A stretch of DNA of 6,318 bases from JBIIUJ01 sp044340025 (lineage in GTDB: Bacteria > Pseudomonadota > Alphaproteobacteria > Caulobacterales > Aquidulcibacteraceae), in the NCBI GenBank assembly GCA_044340025.1, contig JBIIUJ010000138.1:1-6318 (forward strand). Direction: 5' to 3'. Both the position numbers and the translations under genes were made by a program. Below, piece after piece: positions 1 through 5,517 of this stretch. The notes under the pieces were generated by a model. The model ran no database searches, had not been told where the DNA came from, and was given only the letters and a program-made list of their open reading frames with translations. Numbering within the stretch: position 1 is the first letter of the stretch; each line of letters begins with the position of its first letter.

Positions 1-667
1 TGCGCCCAATCCGGCGGCGGAAGAGAGCAAGAACTTCGAGATCGGCCTGCGCGCCAATCACCCCACCTTCAACGGGGCGATCGCGGCCTATTTCACGACG
101 TTCGACAACCGGCTTCAGTCGTTCGCCTCGCCCGTGCCGGGATCAACCCAGACCGAAACCTTCTTCCAGAACGTAGGCACGGTTGAATCCTATGGCGTGG
201 AACTGTCGGGCGTGTGGAAGCCGTCCGATCTGTTCTATTTCAACGCGAACGTCACCTACAACATCGCCGAGTTCAAGGATGATATTCCGCGCTTCTCGGC
301 TGGCAATCCGCTGCGTATCGCAGGCAATCGCTTGCCGGATAACGCCGAATGGCTGATACAGGCAGGCGTGACGGTTGAGCCGTTCCCGTGGCTTGTGGCC
401 AATCTCTCGGCGCGCTATCTCTCCGAGCGGTTCACAAACTTCATCAATACGGAAGAAACCAGCGGCTATACTGTCCTGAACGCCTATCTCGATATCGGCG
501 ATGAATTCGCGATCGGGCCGCTGAAGAATGTCCGGGCGCGCCTGAACGTGGATAATCTGACCGACGAGGACTACCTCGGCACGATCACGACCTCCGTCAC
601 GGGGCTTGCGACATTCCGCCCTGGACCGCCGCGGACATTTCAGTTCACTCTTTCGACCGATTTCTGA
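1..667 (+). CDS. TonB-dependent outer-membrane receptor, C-terminal part (5' end outside window)
   Basis: The open frame runs in from the window edge (first full codon at position 2) and ends at TGA 665-667, giving about 221 residues. It is the end of a 22-strand beta-barrel that takes up a ligand across the outer membrane using TonB-ExbBD energy. Visible family signatures are SKNFEIGLR near the start, NVGTVESYGVELSG followed by alternating aromatic/polar strands, NVDNLTDEDYLG, and the closing FRPGPPRTFQFTLSTDF. The terminal phenylalanine is the usual signal for barrel insertion by the Bam machinery. The plug domain and TonB box lie upstream and cannot be seen, so the ligand is unknown. The dipeptidase gene follows 58 nt later on the same strand, so the two may be co-transcribed, but a strong hairpin lies between them. 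The internal ATG at 134 is not a start, because homology continues upstream of it. Confidence 0.93.
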   Translation, partial: APNPAAEESKNFEIGLRANHPTFNGAIAAYFTTFDNRLQSFASPVPGSTQTETFFQNVGTVESYGVELSGVWKPSDLFYFNANVTYNIAEFKDDIPRFSAGNPLRIAGNRLPDNAEWLIQAGVTVEPFPWLVANLSARYLSERFTNFINTEETSGYTVLNAYLDIGDEFAIGPLKNVRARLNVDNLTDEDYLGTITTSVTGLATFRPGPPRTFQFTLSTDF

Positions 668-673
668 GGAAGG

Positions 674-709
674 GTGCCGCGCCCGGGGGCTTTCGCCTGG
701 GCGCGGCGC
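674..709 (+). other. strong GC hairpin between receptor and dipeptidase genes
   Basis: GCCGCGCCC (676-684) pairs perfectly with GGGCGCGGC (699-707). The stem can be extended inward by G.T, G-C and G-C pairs and outward by T.G and G-C. No T-run follows the 3' arm, so it is not a textbook intrinsic terminator. Inference: it protects the 3' end of the receptor mRNA or lowers expression of the dipeptidase relative to the receptor. The dipeptidase ribosome-binding site begins only 4 nt after the extended stem. Confidence 0.5.
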
Positions 710-712
710 TTC

Positions 713-718
713 AGGGGG
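713..718 (+). promoter_or_regulatory. ribosome-binding site of the M19 dipeptidase
   Basis: AGGGGG, 7 nt before ATG 726. It settles the start choice against the ATG at 606. The other plus-strand genes here, and the first IclR gene, show the same 7-nt spacing. Confidence 0.75.
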
Positions 719-725
719 ACACGTC

Positions 726-1973
726 ATGGTTTCGATCAGTCGCCGGGCTGCGCTTTCCGGCGCCGCCGCCGTTCTTGCTGCGGGGCCCGCCGCCGCGCGC
801 GAAAAGCCAGCCCGTCCGTTCACGGAGCGGCAGGCCCGCGCCATCCACGCCCGCCTCAACACGCTCGACAGTCACCTTGACACGCCCGCCAATGTGGCCC
901 GGCCAGGGTTTGACATCTTCCGCCGCAACGACTGGATCCGCGACTTCAGCCAGGTGGACGTGCCACGGATGCGCGAAGGCGGCCTCGATGGCGGCTTCTT
1001 CGTGGTCTATCAGGCGCAGGGTCCGCGCAACCCGGCCGCCCATGCCGCCGCGCGCGACGCCGGCCTGCGCCGGATCGCCCTGATCCGGGAAATGGTCGCG
1101 GCCCGGCCCGATACGTTCCAGCTCGCGCTGAAAGCCGACGATTTCGAGCCGATCGCGAAGGCCGGCAAGATCGCGGTCTTCATCTCGATGGAGAATTCCT
1201 ATCCCATCGGCAACGATCTCAGCCTGCTCAAGACGTTTTATGATCTTGGCCTGCGCATGGCCGGGCCGGTGCACTTCCTCAACAATGATCTGGGCGACAG
1301 CTCCACCGACAAGCCGGAATGGAACGGACTTTCCGCGCTCGGCAAGGACTGGGTGCGCGCCTGCAACAGGCTGGGCGTCATCGTGGACCACAGCCACGCC
1401 AGCGATCCGGTGTTCGACGACATGATCGCCATTTCCAGCGTGCCGATCATCGCCTCCCATTCCAGCTGCAAGGCGATCTACGACCACCCGCGCAATCTGG
1501 ACGACGCGCGCCTGAAGCTGCTCGCGGCCAAGGGCGGGGTTTTGCAGATGAACGCCTTCGGGGCCTATCTCGAGAAGCTGCCAGACCCCAGCCCCGCGCG
1601 CGCGGCTGGCCTCAAGGCGCTGCAGGAGAAATACGGCCCGCCCAATCGCCTGCCGCCACAACGGGTGGCCGCCTATCGCGCGGAGCTCGCAGCCCTCAAT
1701 CTCGCCCATCCCGCGCCGCAGGCGGCGTTCGCCACCCTGATGCGCCACCTCCTGCATGCGCTGGAGCTGATGGGCGTCGATCACGTCGGCATCGGGCTCG
1801 ACTGGGATGGCGGCGGCGGGGTCGCGGGCCTCGAAGATGTCTCCGGCATCTGGAAAATCACCCAGGCCCTGCTCAACGAGGGCTATGGCGAGGCTGACCT
1901 CCAGAAGATCTGGAGCGGCAATCTGATGCGCGTGATGCGCGCGGTGGAGGCCGGCCGCGAGGCCGCTGTCTAG
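726..1973 (+). CDS. Tat-exported membrane-dipeptidase-type metallopeptidase (peptidase family M19)
   Basis: This 415-residue zinc dipeptidase of the renal dipeptidase family is expected to hydrolyse dipeptides or related amides in the periplasm. The start at 726 is chosen because AGGGGG (713-718) lies 7 nt upstream and the protein then opens with an export signal: SRR at residues 5-7, a hydrophobic Ala-rich stretch, and a likely cleavage after AAA (24). The frame stays open back to an ATG at 606, but that start would lie inside the receptor gene and would bury the signal. Family metal and active-site residues are all visible: H50 and D52 in DSHLDTP, E156 in SMEN, H224 in DHSHASD, H245 and R256 in SHSSCKAIYDHPRNLDD, and D359 in GIGLDWDGG. 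The spacings H224-H245 (21) and H245-R256 (11) equal those of the mammalian enzyme (H198/H219/R230). The enzyme should therefore be active; the substrate is not predictable. It converges with the IclR gene downstream. Confidence 0.93.
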   Translation: MVSISRRAALSGAAAVLAAGPAAAREKPARPFTERQARAIHARLNTLDSHLDTPANVARPGFDIFRRNDWIRDFSQVDVPRMREGGLDGGFFVVYQAQGPRNPAAHAAARDAGLRRIALIREMVAARPDTFQLALKADDFEPIAKAGKIAVFISMENSYPIGNDLSLLKTFYDLGLRMAGPVHFLNNDLGDSSTDKPEWNGLSALGKDWVRACNRLGVIVDHSHASDPVFDDMIAISSVPIIASHSSCKAIYDHPRNLDDARLKLLAAKGGVLQMNAFGAYLEKLPDPSPARAAGLKALQEKYGPPNRLPPQRVAAYRAELAALNLAHPAPQAAFATLMRHLLHALELMGVDHVGIGLDWDGGGGVAGLEDVSGIWKITQALLNEGYGEADLQKIWSGNLMRVMRAVEAGREAAV

Positions 1974-1989
1974 CGCCCGCGCCCGGCCG

Positions 1990-2008
1990 AAGCCGCCTCA
2001 GGCGGCTT
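1990..2008. terminator. hairpin at the convergent dipeptidase/IclR junction
   Basis: AAGCCGCCT and AGGCGGCTT (9-nt arms around a single C) form a near-perfect 19-bp palindrome. The minus-strand regulator's stop codon (complement of 1998-2000) lies at its centre. The intergenic gap is only 24 nt. The stem is GC-rich and ends in TT on either strand but has no real T-run. A bidirectional terminator or 3'-end stabiliser for the two converging transcripts is the likely role; termination strength is uncertain. Confidence 0.5.
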
Positions 2009-2816
2009 GCTGATCGGGTCTGTTTTCCACCGCCTGCGGCGCAGGCGCCAGCTTGGCCGAGATCTCGGCGGCGGCGGTCTTCAGATCGTCGGCGAACGCC
2101 GCGATCGCCTGATCCATCGTCATGGCCGAGGCGAAGAAGATGAGCGACAGCGCGCCCGCGACGTGCTCGCCCTCAAACACCGGCACGGCGATCGAGGAGG
2201 TCTTGCCCGGCGTGGCCGTATAGCGGTTGCGCCCTTGCGTGGCGAAGCCCGTGCGGCGGATTTCCTCCAGCAGGGTTCCGGTCTCCAGCAGCAGCGCGCC
2301 ATATTTGTCGGGCGCAGCCTCGAGCTTCTTCAGGCCTTTCAGCATTTCCGCCCGCTCCTCCGGGCTGACATAGGCCATGAAGGCCTTGCCCGAGGCGCAT
2401 TCGAGCAGCGGCAGCGTGAAGCCCGGATAGTAATTCGTGAAGGTCAGCGACGTCAGCACATGCGTGCTGTCGCGCACCATCATCATGTTGCCGACGCGCG
2501 AGGCGATCGAGACCGGCCAGGAATGCTTCTTGGTGAGCGCCACCAGGTGCGGCCGCGAGACGCTGACGAGCGCGTCTTCCTTCTGATAGCCGACCGAGAG
2601 CGTCTGGACGAGCGCGGTGGCGCGATAGCGCTTCCGCGCGGGCTCCTTCTCGATCATGCCCTCATGCAGCAGGGTCTGAACGATGCGGCAGGCCGTGGGA
2701 TAGGGCACGCCCGAGGCATGGGCGATGTCCATCATGGTGAGTGAGCCATGGCGGTTGACCGCCTGCAGAACGGCCAGGCCGCGGCTGATCGCGCGAATGG
2801 GGACGCCTTTTTCCAT
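1998..2816 (-). CDS. IclR-family transcriptional regulator, MhpR-like (first of two)
   Basis: This 272-residue regulator has an N-terminal winged helix-turn-helix at about residues 7-70 (IRAISRGLAVLQAV, then recognition helix PYPTACRIVQTL at about 38-49). A C-terminal effector domain follows (about 85-260), with the family segments MMMVRDSTH, TLPLLECASGKAFMAY and SSIAVPVFEGEHVAGALSL. The overall pattern resembles MhpR, the 3-hydroxyphenylpropionate regulator of E. coli, so a small organic, perhaps aromatic, acid is a reasonable guess for the effector. The start at 2816 is preferred over ATG 2903 and 2861 because AGGGAG (complement of 2824-2829) lies 7 nt upstream, the product has normal IclR length, and the extra 29 residues look unlike the family. 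It lies 162 bp downstream of the second IclR gene on the same strand and probably has its own promoter in that gap. Confidence 0.92.
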   Translation of the reverse strand: MEKGVPIRAISRGLAVLQAVNRHGSLTMMDIAHASGVPYPTACRIVQTLLHEGMIEKEPARKRYRATALVQTLSVGYQKEDALVSVSRPHLVALTKKHSWPVSIASRVGNMMMVRDSTHVLTSLTFTNYYPGFTLPLLECASGKAFMAYVSPEERAEMLKGLKKLEAAPDKYGALLLETGTLLEEIRRTGFATQGRNRYTATPGKTSSIAVPVFEGEHVAGALSLIFFASAMTMDQAIAAFADDLKTAAAEISAKLAPAPQAVENRPDQQAA

Positions 2817-2823
2817 GCCAACG

Positions 2824-2829
2824 CTCCCT
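2824..2829 (-). promoter_or_regulatory. ribosome-binding site deciding the first IclR start
   Basis: On the minus strand this reads AGGGAG, 7 nt before the ATG whose A is at 2816. The upstream in-frame ATGs (2903 and 2861) have no comparable site. Confidence 0.7.
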
Positions 2830-2869
2830 GTCGATCCGTGGAGCCGTTCTTGACGGTCCATGACAGTTT

Positions 2870-2879
2870 GAACACGTTC
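2870..2879. promoter_or_regulatory. small inverted repeat upstream of the first IclR gene (possible operator)
   Basis: GAACACGTTC has 4-nt arms (GAAC/GTTC) around AC and sits about 55 bp upstream of the start codon. IclR proteins often bind short palindromes and repress their own gene, so this could be an autoregulatory site. The repeat is short and could occur by chance. Confidence 0.25.
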
Positions 2880-2920
2880 GCACGATGATCGCATTGCGGG
2901 CATTTGCCAAGGTCACTTTA

Positions 2921-2939
2921 CCGATCCACGAGTGATCGG
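2921..2939. promoter_or_regulatory. inverted repeat between the two IclR genes
   Basis: CCGATC (2921-2926) and GATCGG (2934-2939) flank a 7-nt centre. It lies 39 nt downstream of the second IclR stop and about 105 bp upstream of the first IclR start. It may be an operator or a weak stem-loop at the end of the upstream transcript. No T-run on either side supports calling it a terminator. Confidence 0.25.
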
Positions 2940-2978
2940 GCCAACAGGTGGTTGTGAAGGCGTCTTGCTGATGCCCGT

Positions 2979-3767
2979 TCAGGCTGCGGTGGCGCGCAAG
3001 GCCAGCGTGATTTCGTCCGCTGCGGCGCGGATCGCGGGCATCAGGGTTTCCACCGCCTGGGCGCGCGTGAGCACGGCTTCGAAATAGCGGGTGGAGAGGG
3101 CGGCGCGCACCGTCCCGTCGGCGGCGAAGACGGGGGCGGCGACGGAGCCCTCCCGCGCGCCCGGGCGCGAATAGACTGCATAGCCCGCCTTCCGGATGTC
3201 GGCGAGCAGGCGCAGCCAATAGGTCCGGTCGAGACCCTGGGTCGCCTCGCTCTCCAGCGCCATCGCCAGGGCGGCTTCGCGCGCAGGCTCGGCGAGGAAG
3301 GCAAGGATCACCCGCCCGGAGGCCGAGCCCAGCACCGGCACGCGGAAGCCCGCGCTGGTGCGGTCAAACACCATGTGCGTGTCGTGGTCGGTGCTTTCGC
3401 GCACCATCACCATGCCGCCGGCCAGCGTGGCTGCCGCGACCGGCCACTGCATCGCCTTGCCCAGGCGACGCATCACGGGGCGCGCCATTTCCGCGATCCA
3501 GGCGTCGTCGTCGAACCCCCCGGCGAGCCCGCGCACCTTGCTGGTCAGCCGGTAGCGCCCATCAGGCTCCAGCCGGTCGACATAGCCATCGTCATAGAGC
3601 GTTTCGAGCAGGCGGAAGGCGGTGGTGCGCGCCATTCGCACGGCGCGGGCCACTTCCGCCACGCTCGCCGGATTGCGGGCGTTGAGAAACTCCAGCACCT
3701 GAAGCCCGCGCGAGAAGGCGCGCACCCGCTTGGCGACGGACAGGGCTCCTATCGGGCGGCGGGGCAT
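2979..3767 (-). CDS. IclR-family transcriptional regulator, MhpR-like (second of two)
   Basis: This 262-residue IclR-type regulator has a winged helix-turn-helix at about residues 13-75 (KRVRAFSRGLQVLEFL, recognition helix ARTTAFRLLETL at about 46-57). Its effector domain includes VMVRESTDHDTHMVFDR, FRVPVLGSASGRVILAF and GSVAAPVFAADGTVRAALS. It shares the general layout of its neighbour but differs throughout the effector pocket, for example LGSASGRV against LECASGKA, so the two probably sense different ligands or divide control of different promoters. The start at 3767 is the only good one: an in-frame stop lies just upstream and the HTH begins soon after. Its Shine-Dalgarno sequence is weak (AAAGG, 12 nt away). 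It is divergent from the DUF1838 gene across 177 bp rich in palindromes, so it is the natural candidate regulator of that promoter. Confidence 0.92.
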   Translation of the reverse strand: MPRRPIGALSVAKRVRAFSRGLQVLEFLNARNPASVAEVARAVRMARTTAFRLLETLYDDGYVDRLEPDGRYRLTSKVRGLAGGFDDDAWIAEMARPVMRRLGKAMQWPVAAATLAGGMVMVRESTDHDTHMVFDRTSAGFRVPVLGSASGRVILAFLAEPAREAALAMALESEATQGLDRTYWLRLLADIRKAGYAVYSRPGAREGSVAAPVFAADGTVRAALSTRYFEAVLTRAQAVETLMPAIRAAADEITLALRATAA

Positions 3768-3787
3768 GGTCGCTCAGGGCCTTTCAA

Positions 3788-3804
3788 CGATGTCATCGAT
3801 CGAT
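3788..3804. promoter_or_regulatory. overlapping palindromes close to the second IclR start
   Basis: ATCGATCGAT (3795-3804) is a perfect 10-bp palindrome. It overlaps CGATGTCATCG (3788-3798), an 11-bp palindrome with a central T. Both lie 20-40 bp upstream of the minus-strand start codon, where a bound protein would block transcription or translation start. An autoregulatory operator is possible; this is inferred from position and symmetry only. Confidence 0.3.
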
Positions 3805-3805
3805 A

Positions 3806-3834
3806 AAGAACGACAAAAACCGCCGGTGCGTCAA
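3806..3834 (-). promoter_or_regulatory. possible promoter of the second IclR gene
   Basis: On the minus strand TTGACG (complement of 3829-3834) is a good -35 box. GTTCTT (complement of 3806-3811) follows after 17 bp as a poor -10 box, and a transcript would begin about 35-40 nt before the ATG. The weak -10 would fit a regulated promoter. It is a tentative call. Confidence 0.3.
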
Positions 3835-3837
3835 GAG

Positions 3838-3856
3838 ATGACCGGCTGCCGGTCAT
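3838..3856. promoter_or_regulatory. 19-bp palindrome, probable operator in the divergent promoter region
   Basis: ATGACCGGC-T-GCCGGTCAT has two perfect 9-nt arms around one base. It is the best palindrome in the window and lies near the middle of the 177-bp divergent region, just upstream of the possible -35 box of the minus-strand regulator. A site of this size and place suits a dimeric regulator, most simply the adjacent IclR protein, controlling both directions. The sequence could also fold as an RNA stem, but no T-run follows. Confidence 0.5.
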
Positions 3857-3910
3857 TCGCCGCCGCTTTCGTCGTCTGGGGCGGCTGTCCGCCTAAGCTC
3901 CCTCTCGCAG

Positions 3911-3937
3911 GCGCTGCGCTGCAGCGCTAACCGGAGG
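3911..3937 (+). promoter_or_regulatory. leader hairpin and ribosome-binding site of the DUF1838 gene
   Basis: GCGCTG (3911-3916) can pair with CAGCGC (3922-3927) around a 5-nt loop. Alternatively, GCGCTGCAGCGC (3916-3927) is a perfect 12-bp palindrome. The Shine-Dalgarno GGAGG (3933-3937) starts 5 nt later and lies 7 nt before ATG 3945. The hairpin leaves the ribosome site free, so it may stabilise the 5' end rather than block translation. Confidence 0.4.
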
Positions 3938-3944
3938 CAGGACA

Positions 3945-5144
3945 ATGAGCGCAGGATATGAGCTGGACCGTCGGGCGCTGATGGCGGGCATGGGCGGGCT
4001 GGCCGCGGCAAGCGCCGCCATGCTCGCCGGCCAGGAGGCGATGGCTCAGGCCGGGCCGCCCCCCGGCCCGGATGCGCCGCTGCCGCCGCGGATCAAGCTC
4101 GGCGGCACGAACGTGCTGCGCGGGCCGAGCCCGGTCCGGGGCCCGGGCGTGAACGCCGACGATCCCTCGCTCCTGAAGGGCGCCTATCTCGACCTCACCA
4201 CCCCGCGCGGCAATCGCGAGGCGTTCGCCCGGCTTCAGGGCAATCTGGACCCCTCCAAGACGAAGTATGGCTGGTATACGGGCAAGGCGCTGGGCGTGCG
4301 GCCGGGCGAGCAGGTGCGCGACCTTGTGGGCTTCACCGGCTTTTCCACCGCGCGCCTCCTGCCCAATGACGGGCCGGACGGCGGCTACAAGAAGGTGCTG
4401 CGCGAGGTGGGCTTCTACACCGACCTGCGCTCGGGCGAGATCATCGAGGAGTGGGTGAACCCCTACTTCAACGAGACGGTGAAGGTGGTGCCGATCGCCA
4501 ACGACCCGTTCAATATCCGCATCACCGATTTCCGGCCCGAGGCGCCCACCTATGGCGGTCTGAATGCGGCGCGCCGCGAACGCACCCCGTTGCTGCTGCC
4601 CTGGAGCCGGCGCGGCGACGCGCTCGGCCTCTACAGCCACATCAATCTGTTCTACCCCAGCGCGCTGCAGCCCGCCCGCTGGCAGCGCGAGAGCGGCAAT
4701 TCCTTCGCGCAGGTGACGGAGATCTTCCTCTACAACATCAACTGGGCCGACATGCAGAACCGGCGCAAGACGTCGGTGGAATACAACGGGACCTGGAACC
4801 GGATCACGCCCTGGCTGCCCTGGATGCTGATGGGAACCACGCCCGGTCACATCGCCTATGCCTGCTACATGGGCGCCTATGACGACATCAACCGGATCGA
4901 CCGCAAGGTGCTCGACTATACCGCCAAGCACTTCCCGCAATATCTCGAAGCGCCCGACAAGTGGGAGGACCCCTCGCTGTCTTCGCTGGAATGGTATGCC
5001 CGCAGCCAGACGCCCGCCCCCGTGGCCCCCGGCCAGTCGCTGTCGGCGCCCGCGCCGGAGCTGCCGGCCTGGTTCCGCGACGTGAAGGCACGGATCGCTG
5101 GCGACGGCTCGGTCGCGCCGCCGCCCCGCCCGCCGGGAACCTGA
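3945..5144 (+). CDS. Tat-exported DUF1838 family protein
   Basis: The 399-residue product opens with an export signal: DRRALM at residues 8-13, a hydrophobic Ala/Gly stretch to about 28, and cleavage probably after AMA (34) or AQA (36). It is therefore expected to be periplasmic and exported folded. The mature part matches my recollection of DUF1838 (PF08894), a family without known function. Characteristic stretches are YGWYTGKALGVRPGEQVRDL, LREVGFYTDLRSGEIIEEWVNPYFNET (about 152-178) and a Trp-rich segment SVEYNGTWNRITPWLPWMLM (277-296). Many Trp, Tyr and Asn residues suggest a beta-rich domain that binds a ligand, but no catalytic motif can be named. The tail is Pro/Ala-rich. The start is supported by GGAGG 7 nt upstream. 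It is followed immediately by the M24 remnant and is divergent from an IclR gene, its likely regulator. Confidence 0.87.
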   Translation: MSAGYELDRRALMAGMGGLAAASAAMLAGQEAMAQAGPPPGPDAPLPPRIKLGGTNVLRGPSPVRGPGVNADDPSLLKGAYLDLTTPRGNREAFARLQGNLDPSKTKYGWYTGKALGVRPGEQVRDLVGFTGFSTARLLPNDGPDGGYKKVLREVGFYTDLRSGEIIEEWVNPYFNETVKVVPIANDPFNIRITDFRPEAPTYGGLNAARRERTPLLLPWSRRGDALGLYSHINLFYPSALQPARWQRESGNSFAQVTEIFLYNINWADMQNRRKTSVEYNGTWNRITPWLPWMLMGTTPGHIAYACYMGAYDDINRIDRKVLDYTAKHFPQYLEAPDKWEDPSLSSLEWYARSQTPAPVAPGQSLSAPAPELPAWFRDVKARIAGDGSVAPPPRPPGT

Positions 5145-5174
5145 GGCGCCGATGGCGCCGGGGCGGCGCGCGCG

Positions 5175-5502
5175 ATGAAGCCGATCTGTGCGGCGATTGC
5201 GTCGGCATGGGCGGATGTGGCGGGCATGCTGCGGCCAGGCGACGCTGAAAGCGCTGGGCCATGACCATCAGGCGCCGTTCGGGCCGCATCTGGTCGGCCT
5301 GCATCACACAGACATGCCCGCGCGCGGCGCGGACGGAGCCCTCTATGATCTGGCTCTGGAGGCCGGCATGATCCTGTCGGTCGATCGCCCGCTGATGGAG
5401 ACCGGCCATAGCGGCTCCGCGCACCTGGAGGATCTGATGCTCATCACCGCCGATGGGGCCGAGCCGATCCACGCCACGGGCCCGGCCACGCTGACAGTCT
5501 GA
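5175..5502 (+). pseudogene. remnant of an M24 peptidase (creatinase/Xaa-Pro aminopeptidase type)
   Basis: Only the last third or so of an M24 'pita-bread' enzyme remains, in two frames. From 5175 to 5240 one frame reads CAAIASAWADVAGMLRPG, which resembles the helix ending in the LRPG turn typical of M24 domains, and then soon stops. From about 5233 to 5502 the +1 frame reads GQATLKALGHDHQAPFGPHL, then VGLHHTD, GMILSVDRP and GSAHLEDLMLITADGAEPIH. These match the C-terminal metal-site segments (His, then Asp/Glu, then Glu of HLED) of a subfamily that I recall as having VGLQHTD and VD.P. The N-terminal domain and the two Asp metal ligands are missing. The open frame from ATG 5188 has no ribosome-binding site and its first residues look unnatural. 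It should be inactive. It lies between the DUF1838 stop (5144) and the next gene (15-nt gap). Confidence 0.75.
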
Positions 5503-5517
5503 AGCAGGGGTGGGGCG

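Noticed and set aside
606..725. N-terminal extension of the dipeptidase to ATG 606
   Set aside because: It would overlap the receptor gene, give a 40-residue basic lead that hides the export signal, and ignore the good AGGGGG site before ATG 726.
711..1784. Long minus-strand open frame opposite the dipeptidase gene
   Set aside because: It lies antisense to a gene with a complete M19 active site. Its translation is a low-complexity, His/Arg/Gly-rich product typical of the complement of high-GC coding DNA, with no recognisable domain.
2007..2744. Plus-strand open frame opposite the first IclR gene
   Set aside because: The opposite strand codes for an unmistakable IclR regulator. This frame gives an Arg/Gly/His-rich product without family signatures.
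2817..2903. N-terminal extension of the first IclR protein to ATG 2903
   Set aside because: The extra 29 residues do not resemble the family, and the upstream starts lack a ribosome site, whereas ATG 2816 has AGGGAG at 7 nt.
3894..3899. TAAGCT as a -10 box for the DUF1838 gene
   Set aside because: The position is possible, but no acceptable -35 box lies 16-18 bp upstream (GTCGTC at 17 bp), so the promoter cannot be placed from sequence alone.
3927..4940. Long minus-strand open frame opposite the DUF1838 gene
   Set aside because: It is antisense to a clear family protein with a signal peptide and a good ribosome site. The product is rich in His, Arg, Gly and Val, as expected from shadow frames, and has no motif.
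5145..5159. Two GGCGCC copies after the DUF1838 stop as a mobile-element scar or terminator
   Set aside because: GGCGCC is common in DNA this rich in GC. The copies show no flanking target duplication, and there is no T-run, so chance is the simplest explanation.
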